Assembly (NCBI GenBank): GCA_029212905.1
Contig: JARGPB010000001.1
Coordinates: 62,001-126,000, forward strand
From: Thalassovita sp.
Lineage (GTDB): Bacteria; Pseudomonadota; Alphaproteobacteria; Rhodobacterales; Rhodobacteraceae
Direction: 5' to 3'
DNA: 64,000 bases
The position numbers and the translations under genes were made by a program. Shown in pieces: positions 1 through 8,922 of this stretch; position 1 is the stretch's first letter; each line of letters opens with the position of its first letter. Below the pieces are notes generated by a model. That model was not told the DNA's origin. It did no database searches and worked only from the letters and a program-made list of their open reading frames with translations.

Positions 1-794
1 TCGCCGATCAGGCTGGCGGTGCCTTCGCCCGTTTTCAACGCGATATTGCCGGTGAAACCATCCGTGACAATCACGTCGCATTTCCTGCCGGGGATGTCTC
101 CGCCCTCGACGAAACCGACGAAATCGAAATTTCCGTTCGGGGCCGCGGCGGCGATCAGGTCATGCGCGGCTTTCAGCTCAGCGCGGCCTTTGTTTTCTTC
201 GGTGCCGACATTCAGCAGGCCGATCCGAGGACGCGCCAGCGCCAGCCCGTTGCGCGCATAAGAGGCACCCATCATTGCGTATTGCAGCAGGTCCTGTTCA
301 TCGGCGCGAATATCTGCGCCCACGTCCAGCATCACGTTGAACCCTTGGGGGTTCCGCGAGGGCCACAGAATCGCAATGGCAGGGCGGTTCACACCGGGCA
401 GTTTGCGCAGGCGGATCATGCTGAGCGCCATCAGGGCGCCGGTATTGCCGCAGGATACGCAGACATCAGCGTCGCCAGCGCGGACCGAATCCACCGCCGA
501 CCACATCGAGGTGGCCTTGCCGTGGCGCATCACATTGCTGGGTTTGTCGGTCATCAGCACGACGTCTTGGGCGTCGCGAATCTGGACACGGCCCAACAGC
601 GGCTTGCGCTTGGCGACCAGCTTTTCCAGCTCGTCTTTGGGGCCGTGCAAAATGAACCCGATGTCGGGGTTCTTTTTGGCGGACAGAGAAATACCGGCGA
701 CAACAGCCGCCGGACCTCGGTCTCCGCCCATAGCATCAACGGAGATTACGGTGCTCCCGGCACCCGCCTTAGTCTGATCGTTCTGAACGGACAT
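1..794 (-). CDS. plsX: Phosphate acyltransferase PlsX (partial, runs off window start)
   Basis: PlsX makes acyl-phosphate from acyl-ACP, the first step of phospholipid synthesis in the PlsX/PlsY route; it is a peripheral membrane enzyme. Translating the minus strand from the ATG at 794 gives an uninterrupted frame to the window edge with the family hallmarks: the N-terminal ISVDAMGGDRGP at about residues 17-28, the SCGNTGALMAL stretch in the middle, and VTDGFTGNIALKTGEG near the cut end. About 264 residues are present; the family is usually 330-370, so the C-terminus lies outside. It follows rpmF by 22 bases on the same strand. The order DUF177-rpmF-plsX is the standard alphaproteobacterial and enterobacterial arrangement and implies one transcript linking ribosome and lipid synthesis. 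fabH would be expected next, beyond the window. Confidence 0.95.
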   Translation of the reverse strand, partial: MSVQNDQTKAGAGSTVISVDAMGGDRGPAAVVAGISLSAKKNPDIGFILHGPKDELEKLVAKRKPLLGRVQIRDAQDVVLMTDKPSNVMRHGKATSMWSAVDSVRAGDADVCVSCGNTGALMALSMIRLRKLPGVNRPAIAILWPSRNPQGFNVMLDVGADIRADEQDLLQYAMMGASYARNGLALARPRIGLLNVGTEENKGRAELKAAHDLIAAAAPNGNFDFVGFVEGGDIPGRKCDVIVTDGFTGNIALKTGEGTASLIG

Positions 795-816
795 GCGGAC
801 GCCGGTCCCCGAATGC

Positions 817-1023
817 TTATGCTGCGTCTTCGTCCAGCTCGACTTCGTCGGCTAGGGCGACCACTTCGCGGTCAGCATAATGTCCGCACGACGGGCACAC
901 ATGGTGCGGGCGCTTCAGCTCGCCGCAGTTGGTGCATTCGTTCGGGTTTGCCGCGACCAGCGCGTCATGTGCGCGACGGTTGTTGCGGCGCGACTTGCTT
1001 ACTTTGTTCTGCTGGACAGCCAT
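817..1023 (-). CDS. rpmF: 50S ribosomal protein L32
   Basis: L32 is a small zinc-ribbon protein of the large ribosomal subunit. The 68-residue product starts MAVQQNKVSKSRRNNRRAHD, the basic N-terminus typical of L32, and carries two CxxC pairs (CTNC and CPSC, about residues 34-50) that can form the zinc site. The C-terminus is acidic (EVELDEDAA), as in other Rhodobacteraceae. It lies between DUF177 and plsX on the minus strand, the classic operon position. The start ATG at 1023 has no good competitor. Identification is secure. Confidence 0.97.
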   Translation of the reverse strand: MAVQQNKVSKSRRNNRRAHDALVAANPNECTNCGELKRPHHVCPSCGHYADREVVALADEVELDEDAA

Positions 1024-1167
1024 GTCACAACCTCAATTTCCTGTGGGCGCGAAGCCCTGTTTCACGTGGGTGCGAGGCACATATTCGGTCAACGCCGACA
1101 TGTCCAACCCTAAATTCTAATGAGGGGCGGAAAATACTGTCTTTCCGCAAAGGCGCAAGAGGTTTTT

Positions 1168-1767
1168 TTACCCTTCAGCCGTGTCATCCCCAGTTAGTTT
1201 ATCCCGCAGGGCTGCAAGGCCTGCAAAAGGCTTTAGATCTTCGTCTTTCAGGGCTTCTTTGCCGGGTTCGGTAAAGGCCGCGTCGCCCAAAGCAGCCCCA
1301 TCAGCCCGCGGATACAGCGGCAACGCCAGCGAAAGCGCCTCGATCATCACGGTGGAGGGGTCAATCATTTTGCCCAAAGGCTCGATCGAGTCGTCCTCGG
1401 GCATTTCGATCTCTTCCTCTTCGGTGTCCTCGTCGTCCGGCATCTGAGCCAAAAACCGCCGAGTGACCGAGTCGTCGATCCGCGTGGTTACGGGCTCTAG
1501 GCTCAGCACGCAGGGCTGCACGACAGTGGCGCCCAATTCCGCTACCAGCCGCCAGTCGCGTTGGCCTTCGGCGACGATCTGGCCCGTGAAACGTAGCTTG
1601 CGCAGTCCAAGCAGGCCCAACTGCTCGGCAATGGCAGACATCTCCTCGGCCGCCGGATTCACTTCAAATCGGGTGGGGCGGTTTTGGGACAGGTCGGCGA
1701 CCCGGAACACTGGGCTTGAGGGATTTGTCATGAGGCGCGAGGCTTCCTTTGCTTGAACCGAAGTCAT
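1168..1767 (-). CDS. DUF177 (YceD-family) protein
   Basis: This is the DUF177/YceD family protein that nearly always precedes rpmF. In plants and cyanobacteria the family has been linked to 23S rRNA processing; a similar role here is inference. The protein is about 199 residues. It has an N-terminal RVADLSQNRPTRFEV stretch, a central region with a single Cys (VVQPCVLSLEPV) typical of the family, an acidic low-complexity linker (DDEDTEEEEIEMPEDD), and a C-terminal PLYPRADGA motif. The start at 1767 has AGAAGGA almost touching the ATG; a second ATG at 1731 has AGGA about 12 bases upstream, so the first 12 residues are uncertain. It is divergent from the BamE-like gene, the two starts lying 52 bases apart. 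Confidence 0.9.
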   Translation of the reverse strand: MTSVQAKEASRLMTNPSSPVFRVADLSQNRPTRFEVNPAAEEMSAIAEQLGLLGLRKLRFTGQIVAEGQRDWRLVAELGATVVQPCVLSLEPVTTRIDDSVTRRFLAQMPDDEDTEEEEIEMPEDDSIEPLGKMIDPSTVMIEALSLALPLYPRADGAALGDAAFTEPGKEALKDEDLKPFAGLAALRDKLTGDDTAEG

Positions 1768-1819
1768 TCCTTCTGTAATCGGATTAAAAGGCACGACGTG
1801 CCAAGACAAGGGGGCAGCC

Positions 1820-2275
1820 ATGTCAGGCATTGGTTTGAAACTCAGAACTGTGATTTTGACCGGAGCGATGTTCGGTCTGGTTGGCTGTGCAGCGCAATAT
1901 CGCAATCATGGGTATGTGCCCCTTGAGGAAGATCTGGCGAATATCGTTGTGGGCGTAGATACCCGCGACAGCGTGGCCGAATCTGTTGGCACGCCTTCGA
2001 CTGGTGGCGTGCTGAACGAGAGCGGCTATTACTATGTTCACAGCCGGGTCAAACATTATGCTTATCGCGAGCCGCAAGTGATCGAACGCGAGGTTCTGGC
2101 CGTGTCTTTCGATAAACGCGGTGTCGTCAGCAATATCGAACGCTTTGGGCTGGAAAACGGGAATGTTGTGCCCTTGTCGCGCCGCGTGACCAGTTCAAAC
2201 GTCGCCGAGAAAAGCTTCTTGCGTCAGCTGCTGGGCAACCTTGGGCGGTTCACCGCTTCGAATTTCATCGAGTAA
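1820..2275 (+). CDS. bamE: BamE-like outer membrane assembly lipoprotein (SmpA/OmlA family)
   Basis: BamE is a small lipoprotein of the BAM complex, which inserts beta-barrel proteins into the outer membrane. The 151-residue product has a short positive N-terminus, a hydrophobic stretch and a lipobox LVGC with the acylated Cys at residue 23. The mature part contains the SmpA/OmlA-type segment IVVGVDTRDSVAESVGTPS, which corresponds to the helix-turn 'G.s.e.V...lG.P' seen in the family, then two beta-strand stretches. Length fits. It is divergently transcribed from DUF177. Symbol assignment rests on family resemblance, so the annotation could also read 'outer membrane protein assembly factor BamE domain-containing'. 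Confidence 0.88.
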   Translation: MSGIGLKLRTVILTGAMFGLVGCAAQYRNHGYVPLEEDLANIVVGVDTRDSVAESVGTPSTGGVLNESGYYYVHSRVKHYAYREPQVIEREVLAVSFDKRGVVSNIERFGLENGNVVPLSRRVTSSNVAEKSFLRQLLGNLGRFTASNFIE

Positions 2276-2357
2276 TGCGCGCGTCACTTCTCTGACATAT
2301 CTTGTATGCTAGGCCCTAAGAAACTACGTTTTCGAGAGCCTCGCCGGAGTAAGTGAG

Positions 2358-3089
2358 ATGCTGTCTTTGAAAAAAGGGCGCTATGTGACGCGCCTTGCTG
2401 AAACACCAGAGGACATATGTGCCGCGCAAAACCTGCGCCATTTGTCCTTTTATGGGACCAAGGGCCAGGATGCGGATGCATTCGATTCGATCTGCACGCA
2501 TTTTCTGGTGGAAGAGGCCAAAACCCAACGGCTGGTGTGTTGCTTTCGCGTACTTCCGCTGACGGGGGGGGGCGAAATCGGCCGCAGCTATTCCGCGCAG
2601 TTTTACGAACTATCCGCATTAGAGGCCTTTTCGGGACCGATGGTCGAAATGGGTCGATTCTGCATCCACCCAGATGTGAAGGACCCGGATATTCTGCGTG
2701 TTGCCTGGGGCGCGATGACCAAATTCGTGGATGAAAACGGGATTGAGATGCTGTTTGGCTGCTCGTCCTTTCATGGCACAGATGAGGCCGAGTATCTGGA
2801 CGCCTTTGCCATGCTAAAAGAGCGCCACCTGGCCCCGCGTCGTTGGTTGCCGCGTGTAAAGGCGCCTCAGGTATTCAGATTCGCACAGAAACTGAGGCGG
2901 AAACCGGATGCGAAAAAAGCGATGTTGAGGATGCCTCCTTTGCTGCGGACCTATTTGTTGATGGGCGGCTGGGTCAGTGATCACGCGGTAGTGGACCGGC
3001 GGATGAACACCCTGCATGTGTTTACCGGGCTCGAGATCAACGCGATTCCGCCCGCACGCAAGCGCCTGCTGCGCGGCGTGGCTGGCTAA
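2358..3089 (+). CDS. OlsB/GlsB-type N-acyltransferase (aminolipid synthesis)
   Basis: The 243-residue product looks like the GNAT-fold acyltransferases that N-acylate an amino acid with a 3-hydroxyacyl-ACP: OlsB for ornithine lipid, or GlsB for the glutamine lipid described in Ruegeria. Visible support is the N-terminal KGRYVTRLAETPEDICAAQ block, the LRHLSFYG segment, VCCFRVLPL, the MVEMGRFCIHPD core and the FGCSSFHGTD motif near residue 135, all characteristic of this family. OlsA, the O-acyltransferase that completes the lipid, is not adjacent. The sequence alone does not say whether ornithine or glutamine is the substrate. It stands alone, 82 bases after the BamE-like gene and 68 before the ABC-F gene. 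Such lipids often replace phospholipids under phosphate limitation. Confidence 0.85.
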   Translation: MLSLKKGRYVTRLAETPEDICAAQNLRHLSFYGTKGQDADAFDSICTHFLVEEAKTQRLVCCFRVLPLTGGGEIGRSYSAQFYELSALEAFSGPMVEMGRFCIHPDVKDPDILRVAWGAMTKFVDENGIEMLFGCSSFHGTDEAEYLDAFAMLKERHLAPRRWLPRVKAPQVFRFAQKLRRKPDAKKAMLRMPPLLRTYLLMGGWVSDHAVVDRRMNTLHVFTGLEINAIPPARKRLLRGVAG

Positions 3090-3157
3090 GCGCGGATATT
3101 TCGGAAAAGACAGCGCCAGCGCTTGACGCGGGAAAACGGGGTGGTTAGCTGCGCGGC

Positions 3158-4972
3158 ATGGCACGAGCACCCTTACTTCAATTGTCCGATATCGCCCTGA
3201 CCTTTGGTGGCGATCCTATTTTTCATGACATGTCCCTTATTGTTCAACCCGGAGACCGGGTCGCCCTGGTTGGGCGCAATGGGTCTGGCAAATCCACGCT
3301 GATGAAGGTGATGGCCGGGTTGGTCGAAGCTGACAGCGGGACGCGCATCGTGCCGCCAGGCGTGAGCGTCGGTTATATGGAGCAAGACCCAGATATGCTG
3401 GGGTTCGCCACACTTGGGGACTATGCGGCAAGCGGGCTGGATGCCTCGGAAATGTATCGGGTCGAGATGGCCGGCGAGGGGCTGAAGTTCGACCCGGCGC
3501 GTCCCGTTGCGACCGCCTCGGGCGGGGAACGCAGACGCGCGGCCCTAGCAAAGCTCATGGCTGAGGCGCCCGAATTGATGCTGCTGGACGAACCCACGAA
3601 CCATTTGGATATCGAAGCGATTGCCTGGCTAGAACGCGAGCTGAAACAGACCCGTGCAGGGTTCGTTCTGATCAGCCACGATCGGGCGTTTCTACGTGAG
3701 CTTACCCGTGCAACCCTTTGGATTGACCGGGGAATGGTGCGCCGTCAGGAACGCGGATTCGAGGCCTTCGAAGAATGGCGCGACAAGGTCTGGGACGAAG
3801 AGGACATGCAGCGCCACAAGATGGATCGCAAGATCAAATCCGAAGGCCGTTGGGCCGTCGAAGGGATTAGCGCGCGGCGCAAACGGAACCAGGGGCGGCT
3901 GCGGGCGCTGCATGAATTACGTGCCGAGAGATCCTCGCAGATCCGGCGGCAGGGCACTGCGGCGATGGATTTCAGCTCTGGGCCGAAATCCGGTAAGAAA
4001 GTTGTCGAAGCTTTCGACATTTCAAAGGGATACGGCGAAAAGGTCATCTTGAAAAACTTCTCGATCAAGATCGAGCGAGGGGACCGGGTTGCCTTTGTCG
4101 GGCCCAACGGTGTGGGTAAAACGACGCTGTTAAAAATGCTGTTGGGCCAAGAAGAGCCCGATAGCGGAACAATCAAGCTGGGGACAAATCTGCTGACGGC
4201 GGTGTTTGATCAGGCTCGGGCACAGCTGGACCCCGAGATGACCCTCTGGGACAGCCTGACGGGCGATCCCGATATGCGCGTGTCCGGCAAGGCAGATCAG
4301 GTGCTGGTGCGCGGCCAACCCAAACATGTCGTGGGCTACCTGAAGGAGTTCCTGTTTGACGAGCGTCAGGCAAGAGCAGCAGTTAAGTCCTTGTCCGGTG
4401 GTGAAAAAGCCCGTCTCTTGCTGGCTAAGCTGATGGCGAAAAAAAGCAATCTGCTGATCCTTGATGAACCAACCAACGATCTGGATATCGAAACGTTGGA
4501 TCTGTTGCAGGAACTGCTGGACGATTATGATGGGACGGTCCTTTTGGTCAGTCACGACCGTGATTTTCTGGACCGGGTCGCCACGCAAACCGTTGCGATG
4601 GAGGGCAACGGAGAGGTGGTCGTCTATGCCGGTGGTTGGAGCGATTATCAGGCGCAAAAGGGCGCCACTCTGACTGATAAAATCGTCGAAAAATCAAAGC
4701 CTTCGACGCCGAAGGCAAACAAGAAGCCCGAAGAAACCGCGCCTTCGGGGCTGAGCTTTACTGAAAAACACCGGCTAGAGGCGCTTCCATCCGTTATCGA
4801 ACGCCTGGAGGCAGAGATCGCCAAGCTTGAAGAGTTTCTGATGGACCCTGATCTGTTCACCAAAGAGCCGGTCAAGTTCCAGAAGGCCACTGATGCGTTG
4901 GTCGAGCGTCACTCGGCGCTGACTGACGCCGAAGAAGAATGGATGTCTCTGGAAGAAAAAGCCGCGGGCTAA
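3158..4972 (+). CDS. uup: ABC-F family ATPase, Uup type
   Basis: A cytosolic tandem ABC ATPase without membrane domains. The first domain has Walker A GRNGSGKS at residues 39-46, signature SGGERRRAAL at 121 and Walker B MLLDEPTNHLD near 141. The second has GPNGVGKTT near 313, SGGEKARLLL near 411 and ILDEPTNDLD near 433. A linker of about 80 residues rich in Arg and Lys lies between them, and a C-terminal coiled-coil region (about 530-604, with HRLEALPSVIERLEAEI) marks the Uup subgroup rather than EttA or YheS. Family members act on ribosomes and Uup affects transposon excision and ribosome function; the precise role here is unknown. It is transcribed alone and converges on the SDR gene. Confidence 0.9.
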   Translation: MARAPLLQLSDIALTFGGDPIFHDMSLIVQPGDRVALVGRNGSGKSTLMKVMAGLVEADSGTRIVPPGVSVGYMEQDPDMLGFATLGDYAASGLDASEMYRVEMAGEGLKFDPARPVATASGGERRRAALAKLMAEAPELMLLDEPTNHLDIEAIAWLERELKQTRAGFVLISHDRAFLRELTRATLWIDRGMVRRQERGFEAFEEWRDKVWDEEDMQRHKMDRKIKSEGRWAVEGISARRKRNQGRLRALHELRAERSSQIRRQGTAAMDFSSGPKSGKKVVEAFDISKGYGEKVILKNFSIKIERGDRVAFVGPNGVGKTTLLKMLLGQEEPDSGTIKLGTNLLTAVFDQARAQLDPEMTLWDSLTGDPDMRVSGKADQVLVRGQPKHVVGYLKEFLFDERQARAAVKSLSGGEKARLLLAKLMAKKSNLLILDEPTNDLDIETLDLLQELLDDYDGTVLLVSHDRDFLDRVATQTVAMEGNGEVVVYAGGWSDYQAQKGATLTDKIVEKSKPSTPKANKKPEETAPSGLSFTEKHRLEALPSVIERLEAEIAKLEEFLMDPDLFTKEPVKFQKATDALVERHSALTDAEEEWMSLEEKAAG

Positions 4973-5012
4973 AGAAGAGGGGCGCAGCCTGATAGGGCCG
5001 CGCCCGTCCCGG

Positions 5013-5768
5013 TTACTGCATGCGCAGCGCGCCATCAATGCGGATGACTTCGCCATTCAGATAGCCGCATTCGCAGATGAAACGCGCCAGCGAGGCATAT
5101 TCGGACGGATCACCCAGACGTTTGGGGTTGGTGACGTCTTGGGCCAGACTGTGGCGGACCTCTTCAGGGAGGCCCATCAGCATCGGCGTCAAGAAGATAC
5201 CGGGGGCAATGGCCATCACGCGGATGCCTTCGCGTTGCAGGTCTCGCGCCATGGGCAGGGTGGCGGACACGATACCGCCCTTGGACGCCGCATAGCCAAC
5301 CTGGCCTTTCTGACCATCAAACGCAGCCACCGAAGCGGTTGAGATGATCACGCCACGCTGACCGTCCTCGGTGGGCTCGTTCTGGGCCATCGCCGCAGCA
5401 GCCAGACGGGCCACATTGAACGAGCCAACCAGATTGACGTTCAGGATACGCTGAAAATGCTCCAGGTTATGGGGGCCGTTTTTGCCCAGCGTTTTTTCGG
5501 CTGTGCCGATGCCTGCGCAATTCACGACGGTGTTGATTTTGCCCATCGCGGCAACAGCAGCATCTACGGCATTTTGGACCGAGTCTTCGCTGGTGACATC
5601 GGTCTGAACAAAGGAGCCTCCGATCTCGGCAGCGACGGCTTCGCCACGTTCTGCATCGCGATCCAGCAGCGTGACCTTGGCGCCGGCCTCGGCGAACACG
5701 CGGGCGGTGGCCTCTCCCAGGCCCGACGCGCCTCCGGTGATGATCGCGCAGGTTTCATTCATTTTCAT
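5013..5768 (-). CDS. SDR-family 3-hydroxyacyl-CoA dehydrogenase (type II / HSD10-like)
   Basis: A 251-residue short-chain dehydrogenase. The Rossmann motif is TGGASGLG at residues 11-18, an NCAG motif follows near 83, and the catalytic triad is Ser146 (IISTASVAAF), Tyr159 and Lys163 (YAASK). The sequence through SVAAFDGQKGQVGYAASKGGI and MAIAPGIFLTPM is characteristic of type II 3-hydroxyacyl-CoA dehydrogenases, which oxidise short-chain and branched 3-hydroxyacyl-CoA with NAD. A role in fatty acid or isoleucine breakdown is inferred. An in-frame ATG two codons downstream (MNETC) is equally possible. The gene lies 33 bases downstream of the AbrB-type gene on the same strand, so the two may be co-transcribed. 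Confidence 0.88.
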   Translation of the reverse strand: MKMNETCAIITGGASGLGEATARVFAEAGAKVTLLDRDAERGEAVAAEIGGSFVQTDVTSEDSVQNAVDAAVAAMGKINTVVNCAGIGTAEKTLGKNGPHNLEHFQRILNVNLVGSFNVARLAAAAMAQNEPTEDGQRGVIISTASVAAFDGQKGQVGYAASKGGIVSATLPMARDLQREGIRVMAIAPGIFLTPMLMGLPEEVRHSLAQDVTNPKRLGDPSEYASLARFICECGYLNGEVIRIDGALRMQ

Positions 5769-5801
5769 AGTGACGTCCTCTCTCGTCTAGAAACTGAACA
5801 C

Positions 5802-6902
5802 CTATGGTTCATGGGTGTTCGGGGTGTCTGTGTTTGCAGTGCGGGGCAAGAACCGGGACAAGAATCCCATCTCGAGCACCGTTAGGATGATGCGTAAAAT
5901 GTGGTGCAGCGTAACAATGGCGGGGTTTGCATGCAGGCTGAGCGCAACCAGCGCCATTTCCGTTACCCCGCCCGGCGCAAAAGAAATCAGCAGCACATCC
6001 AGCGACAAGCCCGTCAAAGGCTGCAAAATCAGCGCACAGATCAAGCCAAGCGCCAGCATTGCCGCAACGGACACAACCGTCAGCCCGACCGCTTTGATCA
6101 TCGTTCTGCCCTTGAGCCCGACAAACCGCATTCCAAGGCTGGTGCCGATCACGACCTGAGCCAGATTGATAACCCATTGCGGGATTGGCAGATCAATAAG
6201 CCCGGTGACGGACACCACCGCCGCGGCCAGCAACGGCCCGGTCAGTTGCGCCGCAGGTAGGCGAATGGCTTTGCCGATTAGAAAACCAACCACACCAATC
6301 ACAAAGACCAGCGGCAGGGCGTGCAGATCCGCGCCGACACGCGCCAGGCTCTGGCCTGAAGCTGAGCCAACCGGCGCCCCATACCAAATCGACAGGCCAA
6401 TCGGGACCAATGTGATGACTGCGATGATCCTCAGGAATTGCTGAATCGTCAGAATCGCGATATTCGCGCCGGCCTCTTCGCCCATTGCGATGGATTCCAT
6501 CAGCCCCCCCGGCGTGCCCGCATAGAATGCCGTTGTAGGGTCATATCCGCCCAAACGACGAAAAACGACGTAGTTCATCCCGTGGGCCGCCACGACAAAC
6601 ACCACCAGCAAGGCAAACGAGGACAGATACGAGGGCAGGGCTCGCAGTACATCAGGCGTGACACGGGTACCGATCATCACACCGATGATGATCATGAACA
6701 GCAACCGAAATTTCATCGGGAACTTATATCCGTCTGGGATTTTATCGCTCCAGAACAAGGCGATAACGCCCGAGGTCACCAAACTGCCCAGCATATATGG
6801 AAGCGGTGTATGCAACCAAGATGCCACCAGCCCGCCCAAACCGGACAGGGTGATCAGAAACAGGGTCAGAAATGCGCTGCGCAGGGTCATGTCAGATTTC
6901 AT
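5802..6902 (-). CDS. AbrB-family (PF05145) integral membrane protein
   Basis: The protein has about ten hydrophobic segments arranged as two homologous halves, each containing the family's glycine-rich motif: YAGTPGGLMESIAMG in the first half and SFAPGGVTEMALVAL in the second. This is the PF05145 family, often annotated as AbrB or 'ammonia monooxygenase'-like after E. coli AbrB (regulator of aidB expression). It is not related to the Bacillus regulator AbrB, and its transport substrate is unknown. I chose the ATG at 6902 (MKSDMTLRSAF); 6890 is also plausible, while the upstream codons to 6944 read like untranslated sequence. It lies upstream of the SDR gene on the same strand. Confidence 0.82.
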   Translation of the reverse strand: MKSDMTLRSAFLTLFLITLSGLGGLVASWLHTPLPYMLGSLVTSGVIALFWSDKIPDGYKFPMKFRLLFMIIIGVMIGTRVTPDVLRALPSYLSSFALLVVFVVAAHGMNYVVFRRLGGYDPTTAFYAGTPGGLMESIAMGEEAGANIAILTIQQFLRIIAVITLVPIGLSIWYGAPVGSASGQSLARVGADLHALPLVFVIGVVGFLIGKAIRLPAAQLTGPLLAAAVVSVTGLIDLPIPQWVINLAQVVIGTSLGMRFVGLKGRTMIKAVGLTVVSVAAMLALGLICALILQPLTGLSLDVLLISFAPGGVTEMALVALSLHANPAIVTLHHILRIILTVLEMGFLSRFLPRTANTDTPNTHEP

Positions 6903-7074
6903 ACAGATATAGATAGCTATATCGCATAACGTTTTCCAAACCACAAGAGAACTGCTCCCTTATGACAAAGCTGACGCAAGAGCGGCCCTTGTCAGCCACG
7001 GTAATTCGTTCCACCTTATCTGTAGAATTGGGGCGCCTGAACCCCATTTACCCGCTAAACTCAAGGACTTTGCC

Positions 7075-8076
7075 ATGCCCCCGTATTCTGTTCTGGACCT
7101 CTCGCCGGTGCCAGAAGGCCACCCGATCTCTCAGGCTTTGGCGAATACCGTCGATCTGGCCCAAGAGACCGAGGCCGCCGGGTTCAACCGCTATTGGATG
7201 GCCGAGCATCACAACATGCCGGGGATCGCCAGCGCGGCAACATCGGTTTTGATTGGGCATGTGGCGGGGAAAACCAGCCGTATCCGGGTCGGAGCGGGCG
7301 GCATCATGTTGCCAAACCATTCGCCCCTGGTGATTGCCGAGCAATTCGGGACTTTGGCAACGCTTTACCCCGATCGGATTGATTTGGGGCTGGGGCGTGC
7401 CCCTGGGACGGACGCCGAAACCATGCAGGCGCTGCGTCGCAATATGTCGGGGCCAGACCGGTTCCCTCAGGATGTAATGGAGCTGGTACAATATTTTCAA
7501 TCTCCCGCCGACGGACAGCGCGTGCGCGCTTTTCCGGGGACAGAGACGCAGGTGCCCGTGTGGATCTTGGGCTCGTCCTTGTATGGGGCGCAATTGGCGG
7601 CGTATCTGGGGCTGCCCTATGCGTTTGCCTCGCATTTCGCGCCTTCGGACCTGGACGAAGCACTGAATGTTTATCGCAGCACATTCCAGCCCTCGCGTTT
7701 TCTGGAGCGCCCCTATTTCATGCTGGCGGTGAATGTTTTTGCCGGTACGGATGACGAAGAGGGTGCTTTCTTGCGCAGCTCCATGCAACTGGCGTTTGCG
7801 CGTTTACGGTCGGGAATGCCGGGGAAATTGCCCGCGCCGGTCGAACGGATCGCGGATCATGTGGACCCATCCTTGTTGCGCATGGTGAACAGGGCTTTGT
7901 CAGTTACGGCTGTTGGTGGGCGCGAAACCGTCAAATCCCAGCTGGCCGGGCTGATCGCCAAGCACCAGCCGGACGAGATGATCCTGAATAGCCAGATTCA
8001 TGACATCGGCAAGCGGATCGGCTCGTTGCGGATCGCGGCCGAGGTGCTGGATGAATTGAACGCTCAGACGGCGTAG
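7075..8076 (+). CDS. LLM-class flavin-dependent oxidoreductase (luciferase-like monooxygenase)
   Basis: A 333-residue TIM-barrel monooxygenase of the bacterial-luciferase-like class, which uses reduced flavin supplied by a separate reductase. The diagnostic stretches are YSVLDLSPVPEG at the N-terminus, FNRYWMAEHHNMPGIAS, RIRVGAGGIMLPNHSPL and LYPDRIDLGLGRAPGTD; together these place it in the YhbW-like subgroup of single-domain LLM proteins. The substrate is unknown. The gene is divergent from the AbrB-type gene and its last 13 bases overlap the end of the convergent amidotransferase gene. Confidence 0.88.
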   Translation: MPPYSVLDLSPVPEGHPISQALANTVDLAQETEAAGFNRYWMAEHHNMPGIASAATSVLIGHVAGKTSRIRVGAGGIMLPNHSPLVIAEQFGTLATLYPDRIDLGLGRAPGTDAETMQALRRNMSGPDRFPQDVMELVQYFQSPADGQRVRAFPGTETQVPVWILGSSLYGAQLAAYLGLPYAFASHFAPSDLDEALNVYRSTFQPSRFLERPYFMLAVNVFAGTDDEEGAFLRSSMQLAFARLRSGMPGKLPAPVERIADHVDPSLLRMVNRALSVTAVGGRETVKSQLAGLIAKHQPDEMILNSQIHDIGKRIGSLRIAAEVLDELNAQTA

Positions 8077-8804
8077 CGCGAGACAAAGTTGCGCAGGATT
8101 TTCGCGGGGGTATCGACCGCAGCGGCGCGGCACATGTCGATCAGGTTATCGGCTTCCTCGGGGGGGAAATAGCCTTTGTTCTTGTAAATGCGGATGCGCA
8201 GTTCAAACCCGGCGCTGTCGGCCTCGGGGTGGAATTGCGTGGCATAGACGTTCTGCTTGTACCGGATCATTTGAAACGGGCAGGGGGCAGATGCCAACAG
8301 ATGAGTGGCCCCATCGGGCAGATGTTGCACGGCCTCTTTGTGGCCGACAAACGCCTGAAACTGCGCCGGAAGCCCCTGTAACAGCGGATCGGTCGCGCCG
8401 TCTTTGGTCAGGGTGCAGTCGGTGGGACCAACAGGTTCTCCGTATTGATCCTTGGACACGGTCGCCCCCAGATGATGCGCCAGAATACCAATGCCATAGC
8501 AGCACCCCATAAAGGGCACATCCTGTTCGGTGATCTGCGGCATCAGAGACAGAATTTCTGCCTCGATCTTGGCCTCTAGCGGGTCTTTTGATTGTGCGCT
8601 GTCGCTGACGCAGCCAGGGCCGCCGCCGACGATCACCCCAGAATAGTCCTGCAAATCCAGCGCGGGCATGTCGTCCTGTTCCAACCGGATACGCCGTGTC
8701 TGATCCGCGCTGAGCCCGCCCTTGGACAGAAAGGCCGCGTATTCGTCATCCGAGGCTTCGGCTTCGGGGCGCAGTTGCAGGATCAGGAAAGGTTTCATCA
8801 GCAA
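8064..8804 (-). CDS. Class I glutamine amidotransferase-like protein
   Basis: A stand-alone class I amidotransferase domain of 246 residues. The nucleophile elbow is MGCCYGIGIL (about residues 99-108) and the catalytic His-Glu pair lies in the QFHPEAD motif (about 191). The oxyanion strand IVGGGPGCVS is also present. Members in this context are usually annotated as GMP synthase-like or gamma-glutamyl-type amidotransferases without a known acceptor, and no synthetase partner is adjacent. The start could be MLMKPF or the second Met (MKPFLIL). The 3' end overlaps the convergent monooxygenase gene by 13 bases. Confidence 0.88.
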   Translation of the reverse strand: MLMKPFLILQLRPEAEASDDEYAAFLSKGGLSADQTRRIRLEQDDMPALDLQDYSGVIVGGGPGCVSDSAQSKDPLEAKIEAEILSLMPQITEQDVPFMGCCYGIGILAHHLGATVSKDQYGEPVGPTDCTLTKDGATDPLLQGLPAQFQAFVGHKEAVQHLPDGATHLLASAPCPFQMIRYKQNVYATQFHPEADSAGFELRIRIYKNKGYFPPEEADNLIDMCRAAAVDTPAKILRNFVSRYAV

Positions 8805-8889
8805 TGTCCGATCATCAGAGGTGCCGTGGGGATAGAAGATCGCGCAGGTCGTGAAAAGATTATTTTTTAAATCAGCTATTCACGCCGTT

Positions 8890-8903
8890 TTGATCTGCAT
8901 CAA
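8890..8903 (+). promoter_or_regulatory. Perfect FNR/FnrL-type operator
   Basis: The 14-base dyad TTGATctgcATCAA matches the FNR/Anr/FnrL consensus TTGAT-N4-ATCAA at all ten specified positions. It stands 68 bases from the octaheme cytochrome start. A TATTCT at 8923-8928 could be the -10; that would put the dyad centre near -38 to -41, the class II activating position. This predicts induction at low oxygen. Confidence 0.85.
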
Positions 8904-8922
8904 CGAGGGGGGTAAAGATTCA

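Noticed and set aside
162..1274. 370-codon plus-strand frame across plsX and rpmF
   Set aside because: Both minus-strand genes are unmistakable and the plus frame has no recognisable domain.
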